From Gammaproteobacteria bacterium (GTDB taxonomy: Bacteria > Pseudomonadota > Gammaproteobacteria > Chromatiales > Sedimenticolaceae), in the NCBI GenBank assembly GCA_020445165.1, contig JAGRHE010000020.1:1-25890 (forward strand): a stretch of 25,890 nt of DNA, read 5' to 3'. The notes below the pieces were generated by a model. The model saw only the letters and a list, made by a program, of their open reading frames with translations, was not told the origin of the DNA and did not search any database. Positions 21,952 to 25,890 of the stretch are shown in pieces. The translations under genes and the position numbers were made by a program. Position 1 is the stretch's first letter, and the number at the start of each line of letters is the position of its first letter.

Positions 21952-22050
21952 ATGCGCAAGACCGGCGCATCACGCCCGTTCACGCTGATCGTCCTGCTGC
22001 TGACAGCCCTCGCGCTGGTGCTGCTGGTCAGCCTGTACGGCTTGGAATAG
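21952..22050 (+). CDS. Small single-helix membrane protein (32 aa)
   Basis: A very short gene with good signals: GGAGG (21940-21944) lies seven bases before the ATG at 21952. It codes MRKTGASRPFTLIVLLLTAL followed by ALVLLVSLYGLE and a TAG stop: a positively charged N-terminus and one strongly hydrophobic helix (about residues 11-29). The positive end suggests an N-inside topology. I do not recognise the family. It stands 115 bases before the CNNM gene on the same strand, with a hairpin between, so it may be a regulatory or accessory peptide of the magnesium transport genes, or an independent small protein. Translation is not proved. Confidence 0.55.
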   Translation: MRKTGASRPFTLIVLLLTALALVLLVSLYGLE

Positions 22051-22080
22051 CGACCCGCATGAGGCGCGTTGACCCACATT

Positions 22081-22097
22081 CGGCGGGTAACCCGCCG
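22081..22097. repeat. 8-bp inverted repeat before the CNNM gene
   Basis: CGGCGGGT (22081-22088) and ACCCGCCG (22090-22097) are exact complements around a single central base. It lies between the 32-residue gene and the CNNM gene. As RNA it would form a 7-bp GC stem with a short TAA loop; as DNA it could be an operator. There is no T-tract, so termination is not clear. Confidence 0.4.
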
Positions 22098-22165
22098 CGT
22101 GGACGATGCCTTGAGCCCGAAATCCTTCACCGAAAACGACATCTTAAAAACTGGGAACCCAACCG

Positions 22166-23557
22166 ATGGACACTACATCCAGCCTGATTGCCGTCGTGCT
22201 GCTGCTTGCCGCGAACGGCTTCTACGTGGCTGCCGAATTCGCCCTGGTCAAGGCGCGCAGCTTCCGGATCGAAAGTGTCGCGGCCAGCGGCAGTTCGTCT
22301 GCCCGCCTCACGCTGCGCATCCAGTCGAAGCTGGAGGCCTACCTGGCCGCCTGCCAGCTTGGCATCACGATGGCATCACTCGGCCTGGGCTGGGTTGGTG
22401 AGCCGGCGGTGGCTTCGTTGCTGGAGCCGCTGTTTGCCTCGTTCGGACTGTCGGATGCGGCGTTGCATACAGCCGCGTTCATCACCGGTTTCCTGATTTT
22501 CTCGTCACTGCACATCGTGGTCGGCGAGCAGGTCCCCAAGACCCTGGCGATCCGCCAGCCGGAGCCGGTCTCGCTGTGGGTTGCCTATCCACTGCACCTG
22601 TCCTACCTGCTGGTCTGGCCGTTGAATTTCCTGCTCAACCGGGCGACCAGCGCGATCCTGTCTTTGTTCGGTGTGCGTGAGGCCACCCATGCGGAGGTGT
22701 TCAGTGGCGATGAGATCCAGGGACTGGTGGCCACCTCGAAGGAACACGGCGAGATCCAAGAGCAGCAGGCCGACATGCTCCACAACCTGTTCGAGTTCGA
22801 CCGTCGCCAGGTCGACCGGGTCATGATTCCGCGCGGCGGTGTCCACGTCCTGGATATCAGCGCCAGCGCGGATGAGAACCTCGCGGTGATCCGCGATACC
22901 GAGCATTCCCGTTTTCCGCTGGTCGACAGCCGCGATGACGATGCAATCGTCGGTATCGTGCTGGCCAAGGACATCCATCGCGGGCTGCTGCATGGCCGAG
23001 AGCAGCCGTGGCGTGACCTCAACGCGATCTGTCGCCAGCCGCTGGTGGTGCCCGAGACGCAGCAGGTCGCCCAGCTGTTCGAGCAGATGCGCAGTGAGCG
23101 CGCCCATCTCGCACTGGTGATCGACGAGTACGGCGTGTTTGTCGGCATCGTCACCCTGGAAGACCTGCTTGAAGAGATCGTCGGAGAGATCCATGACGAG
23201 ACCGACGAGGAGGAAGCCCACGTCGACCTGCTGCGCATCGATGATGCGACCTGGGAGGCCGGCGGACTGGTCTCGCTGGGTGACCTGGGCAGGACGATCG
23301 GGCTCGATGTACCCGTCGACATCGATGCCAAGACCTTGTCAGGTCTTTTCATGCAACACCTGGCGCGCGTGCCCGAGGTCGGTGATCAGCTGGATACATC
23401 CGGATTCCATCTCGAGGTGCTCGAGATCGAGGAGCACCGGGTCGGCCGGGCCAGGATCGTGCGCCTGCCCGAATCCGTGACGCCGGATGCAGGCGACGTT
23501 CCTTTGGTGCCCGACGCAAGACCGGCCGATGAGGCCGACACGCACATAAAGCAGTAA
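22166..23557 (+). CDS. CNNM/CorC-type hemolysin family Mg2+ transport protein
   Basis: This 463-residue inner-membrane protein has the CNNM (DUF21) membrane domain (about 1-175, with SSLHIVVGEQVPKTLAIRQP, the conserved acidic-Pro helix), a CBS pair (about 200-335, DRVMIPR and HLALVIDEYGVFVGIVTLED), and the C-terminal CorC/HlyC transporter-associated domain (about 345-435). The family includes CorC and CNNM, which transport or export Mg2+, with ATP or Mg2+ sensed by the CBS pair. The old name hemolysin comes from related proteins and says little. The ATG at 22166 (MDTTSSLIAV) begins the first helix. The MgtE gene follows after about 20 bases, so both are likely cotranscribed. Confidence 0.92.
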   Translation: MDTTSSLIAVVLLLAANGFYVAAEFALVKARSFRIESVAASGSSSARLTLRIQSKLEAYLAACQLGITMASLGLGWVGEPAVASLLEPLFASFGLSDAALHTAAFITGFLIFSSLHIVVGEQVPKTLAIRQPEPVSLWVAYPLHLSYLLVWPLNFLLNRATSAILSLFGVREATHAEVFSGDEIQGLVATSKEHGEIQEQQADMLHNLFEFDRRQVDRVMIPRGGVHVLDISASADENLAVIRDTEHSRFPLVDSRDDDAIVGIVLAKDIHRGLLHGREQPWRDLNAICRQPLVVPETQQVAQLFEQMRSERAHLALVIDEYGVFVGIVTLEDLLEEIVGEIHDETDEEEAHVDLLRIDDATWEAGGLVSLGDLGRTIGLDVPVDIDAKTLSGLFMQHLARVPEVGDQLDTSGFHLEVLEIEEHRVGRARIVRLPESVTPDAGDVPLVPDARPADEADTHIKQ

Positions 23558-23577
23558 ACCGGATCGAGGTGGCGAAC

Positions 23578-24933
23578 GTGGAAACAGCAGGCAAGCAGTC
23601 ACCGGCAGAAATGCTGGAAGAAGTCGTCGAGCACCTGGAGGCCGGACGGCACGAGGAGCTCGCGGAACAGATCGGCGCCAGCCACCCGGCCGAGGTGGCC
23701 GATTTGCTGGAGTCGTTGCCACCCGAGCAGCGCAGCGAGCTTTGGGAAGTGGTGGCCGCCGAACAGGAGGGCGAGATCCTCGTTCACCTGCACGACGAGG
23801 CACGCTCCAGCATCATTGAGGAGATGGATGACGCCGAGCTGGTCGCCGCCGCCCGGGCGATGGCCCCGGAGGACTTGGCCGATGTCATCGAGGAGCTGCC
23901 CGAAGAGCGCCACATCACGCTGCTGATGACCCTCGACCAGGATCACCGCCGCCGTCTCGAGGCGATCCTGCACCATGCCGAGGACAGCGCCGGACGCCTG
24001 ATGAGTGCGGACGTGATCAGCGTGCGTCCCGATGTGACGCTGGGTGTGGTGCTGCGCTGGCTGCGTCGGCACGAAAAACTGCCGCCGCATACCGATGCGC
24101 TGATGGTGATCGACGACGAAGACAGGTACCTGGGCAAGCTCAACATCGACGACCTGCTGACCCATGCACCGGAGCGGCTGGTTTCGGAGCTGATGGAGCA
24201 GGGTGGCAGCATTGCCCGTGCCTATATGAGCGAGCACGAGATCGCCGCGCTGTTCGAACGTCGGGACCTGATATCGGTTGCGGTGCTGGATGGCGACGAT
24301 CGCCTGCTCGGGCGCATCACGATCGACGACGTGGTGGCCATCATCCGCGAGGAATCCGATCGCACGCTGTTGCACAGTGCCGGTCTCGGCGAGGACGAAG
24401 ACCTGTTTTCACCGGTCGTGCCGAGTGCGCGCCGGCGCGGTTTCTGGCTCGGCATCAACCTGATCACGGTGTTCATGGCGGCGGCCGTGATCGGCCGTTT
24501 CGAGGCCGTGCTCGACAAGATCGTCGCGCTGGCCGTGTTGCTGCCGGTGGTGGCCAGCATGGGCGGCATCGCCGGCAGCCAGACCCTGACTCTGACCATC
24601 CGCGGCCTGGCATTGGACCAGATCGCCAGCGCCAACGTGCGTTGGCTGATCGGCAAGGAGGTTGCGGTCGGGGCGCTCAACGGCATTGCCTGGTCGCTGG
24701 TGGTCGCCGCTGCCGCGTTCGTGTGGTTCGGCAGCGCAGGTATCGCGCTGACCATCGGCGTGGCCATGATCATCAACCTGCTGGTGGCCGCGCTGTCCGG
24801 CGTGACGATCCCATTGCTGCTCGATCGCCTGGGTATCGACCCGGCCCTGTCCGGCGCGGTGATCCTGACCACGGTCACCGATATTGTCGGCTTTCTCAGC
24901 TTTCTCGGCCTCGCGACACTGATCCTGCTGTGA
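23578..24933 (+). CDS. mgtE: Magnesium transporter MgtE
   Basis: MgtE is a Mg2+-selective inner-membrane channel that closes when cytosolic Mg2+ is high. The product has about 451 residues. The N domain of acidic helices (AEVADLLESLPPEQRSELW, then HDEARSSIIEEMDDAELV; about 1-125) binds Mg2+. A CBS pair (about 130-255) follows, then a connecting helix and five membrane helices (about 280-450) with PVVASMGGIAGSQTLTLTIR, the pore-lining region, and TTVTDIVGFLSFLGLA. All gating domains look complete. The start is either GTG at 23578, with GAGG eight bases upstream, or GTG at 23569. It follows the CNNM gene closely and converges with the LysR gene. Confidence 0.95.
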   Translation: METAGKQSPAEMLEEVVEHLEAGRHEELAEQIGASHPAEVADLLESLPPEQRSELWEVVAAEQEGEILVHLHDEARSSIIEEMDDAELVAAARAMAPEDLADVIEELPEERHITLLMTLDQDHRRRLEAILHHAEDSAGRLMSADVISVRPDVTLGVVLRWLRRHEKLPPHTDALMVIDDEDRYLGKLNIDDLLTHAPERLVSELMEQGGSIARAYMSEHEIAALFERRDLISVAVLDGDDRLLGRITIDDVVAIIREESDRTLLHSAGLGEDEDLFSPVVPSARRRGFWLGINLITVFMAAAVIGRFEAVLDKIVALAVLLPVVASMGGIAGSQTLTLTIRGLALDQIASANVRWLIGKEVAVGALNGIAWSLVVAAAAFVWFGSAGIALTIGVAMIINLLVAALSGVTIPLLLDRLGIDPALSGAVILTTVTDIVGFLSFLGLATLILL

Positions 24934-24950
24934 CGCAGCGCCGCGCGCCG

Positions 24951-25793
24951 TCAGTCGCACGCGTCGAACAATCCGAGCACGTCGTCGATCAGTGCATGGC
25001 GCGGACTGCGCAGTGGGTAGACCGCGTACGCGGTGTGACGGATAGGTTGTGCGCCAACGACCCGGTGCAGCAGGCCGGCGTCGAGCTCGTCCTGCACGAT
25101 GTGCTGTGGCAGGTACGCGGCCCCGCCGAGCGTGCGCAGATACGACAGCGCCATATGCGTGTTGCCAAGCCGGGTGTGAGGCTCGGGCGCATCGGGGAAG
25201 GTGCGCCGGTGGTGCAGAGCATGAGCCAGACCCCAGTCGACCATCAGGTAGCCTTCGCCGAGCGCCTCATCGACGCCCAGCCGCGGACGGTCGGCGACCA
25301 GGACCAGTTCGAGGGTCGCGACCTCGCGGATCTGCAGTACATCGATCTGGGCCGGTTCGAGCATGAAGGTCAGGTCGAGCACCCCGTCGAGCAGCTTGCG
25401 GATCAGCAGTTCGGGGGTATGCGACTCGGCGGTGATGGCGATCTGCGGCGAACGTTGGCGCAGGCGCAGCAGCCAGTCCTGCAGCAACACGTCCCACAGG
25501 CGCAGGCTGCCGCCGACCGATAGCTGGTGCTCGGCGCCGCCGGCGGTCACCTCCTGGCGCGCCTTGCGCCACTCGGCGATCATCAGGTCGGCATGGCGGA
25601 TCAGTCGGTTGCCTTCCGGGGTCAGCCGGACCTCGCGTTTCTGGCGGTCGAACAGGGCCACGCCGAGCTGCGTTTCAAGGTTGCGGATGCGCGCGCTGAC
25701 GGCGGCCTGGGTCAGGTGCAATGCCTCGGCCGCCTGGCCGAAGTGGCGCCCACGTGCTACCTCGAGGAAGGTTCTGAGGAGTTCGATATCCAC
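24951..25793 (-). CDS. hdfR: LysR-family regulator, HdfR-like
   Basis: This is a LysR-type DNA-binding regulator of 280 residues. The winged helix-turn-helix is at the N-terminus: MDIELLRTFLEVARGRHFGQ, then AAEALHLTQAAVSARIRNLE and TQLGVALFDRQKREVRLTPEG. The rest is a periplasmic-binding-protein-like effector domain. The N-terminus and the patterns SVGGSLRLWDVLLQDWLLRL and GAAYLPQHIV agree with E. coli HdfR, which represses the flagellar master operon flhDC in that species; whether this one does so here is unknown. The start codon is a GTG at 25793 and no ribosome site is clear. An AT-rich upstream tract holds a dyad that may be its own binding site. Confidence 0.88.
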   Translation of the reverse strand: MDIELLRTFLEVARGRHFGQAAEALHLTQAAVSARIRNLETQLGVALFDRQKREVRLTPEGNRLIRHADLMIAEWRKARQEVTAGGAEHQLSVGGSLRLWDVLLQDWLLRLRQRSPQIAITAESHTPELLIRKLLDGVLDLTFMLEPAQIDVLQIREVATLELVLVADRPRLGVDEALGEGYLMVDWGLAHALHHRRTFPDAPEPHTRLGNTHMALSYLRTLGGAAYLPQHIVQDELDAGLLHRVVGAQPIRHTAYAVYPLRSPRHALIDDVLGLFDACD

Positions 25794-25799
25794 GTGAAT

Positions 25800-25850
25800 T
25801 AATCAATATTTTTTGCAGAATAGCCAATTAATTTTAGTTGGATTTATCAA
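25800..25850. promoter_or_regulatory. AT-rich region upstream of the LysR gene with a dyad
   Basis: This stretch is far richer in A and T than the rest of the window. Within it CCAATTAATTTTAGTTGG (25824-25841) is an imperfect 18-base dyad, 14 of 18 positions symmetric, 31 bases before the LysR start. LysR regulators typically bind such dyads near their own promoter and a divergent target, which would lie beyond the window end. Confidence 0.5.
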
Positions 25851-25890
25851 ATGCGCCCACCTAGAGTCGCCCGTCCATTAACTGCGACGG

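Noticed and set aside
20384..21973. 529-codon minus-strand frame opposite the second MFS transporter
   Set aside because: Gln/His/Arg-rich, low in hydrophobic patterning, no motif; a shadow of the plus-strand codon bias.
1..25890. Mobile elements, CRISPR arrays, toxin-antitoxin or defence systems, tRNA or rRNA genes
   Set aside because: No transposase, integrase, regularly spaced repeats, cloverleaf with CCA end, or rRNA-like stretch was found; composition is even apart from short AT-rich control regions.

Overview
The window is a GC-rich, gene-dense bacterial chromosome segment. It looks like a free-living, respiring gammaproteobacterium. The strongest lineage clue is the block monohaem cytochrome c, dihaem cytochrome c4, DsbA, EEP-family phosphatase/nuclease and GGDEF protein. 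From memory, the same order occurs at PA5491-PA5487 in Pseudomonas aeruginosa. RsuA, Fpr, HtpX, YidD, a YbaN-type protein and an HdfR-like LysR regulator fit the same group. The many small EF-hand, PilZ and GGDEF genes suggest an environmental (for example Chromatiales-like) relative, but the genus cannot be named from sequence alone. I see no tRNA, rRNA, CRISPR array, insertion sequence, integrase or prophage gene.

Layout. 1-682: 3' end of an HtrA-type periplasmic protease. 713-2721: a PilZ protein and an Aer-like PAS chemoreceptor, the latter behind a likely FliA (sigma-28) promoter. 2831-5535: a TerB-like protein, an MFS transporter and two proteins of unknown function. 5564-8715, minus strand: a six-helix membrane diguanylate cyclase, a 43-residue DUF3149 membrane peptide, a secreted EF-hand protein, a protein of unknown function and a CBS-pair protein. 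8854-10166: RsuA and a second PilZ protein. 10188-10934: Fpr. 11109-15900: a membrane-anchored FixH-like protein, then the cytochrome/DsbA/EEP/GGDEF block. 15928-17883: a zinc-ribbon protein, then YidD overlapping a HIT-superfamily nucleotide phosphorylase-like gene. 17891-19616, minus strand: YjfB-like motility-associated protein, HtpX and a YbaN-type membrane protein. 20003-21784: a second secreted EF-hand protein and a second MFS transporter. 21952-24933: a 32-residue membrane peptide, then CNNM/CorC and MgtE, two magnesium transport proteins. 24951-25793: HdfR-like regulator, with an AT-rich dyad upstream.

How the genes work together. Three themes stand out: motility and cyclic-di-GMP (chemoreceptor, YjfB, two PilZ proteins, two GGDEF enzymes, HdfR); envelope protein quality and redox (HtrA, HtpX, DsbA, YidD, cytochromes c); and Mg2+ and Ca2+ handling (CNNM, MgtE, two EF-hand proteins). 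This is mostly ordinary core chromosome. I found no convincing undescribed multi-gene system. The best leads are the yidD/HIT overlap, the structured leader before the 64-residue gene at 5341, two overlooked small membrane proteins, and the sigma-28-like promoters.
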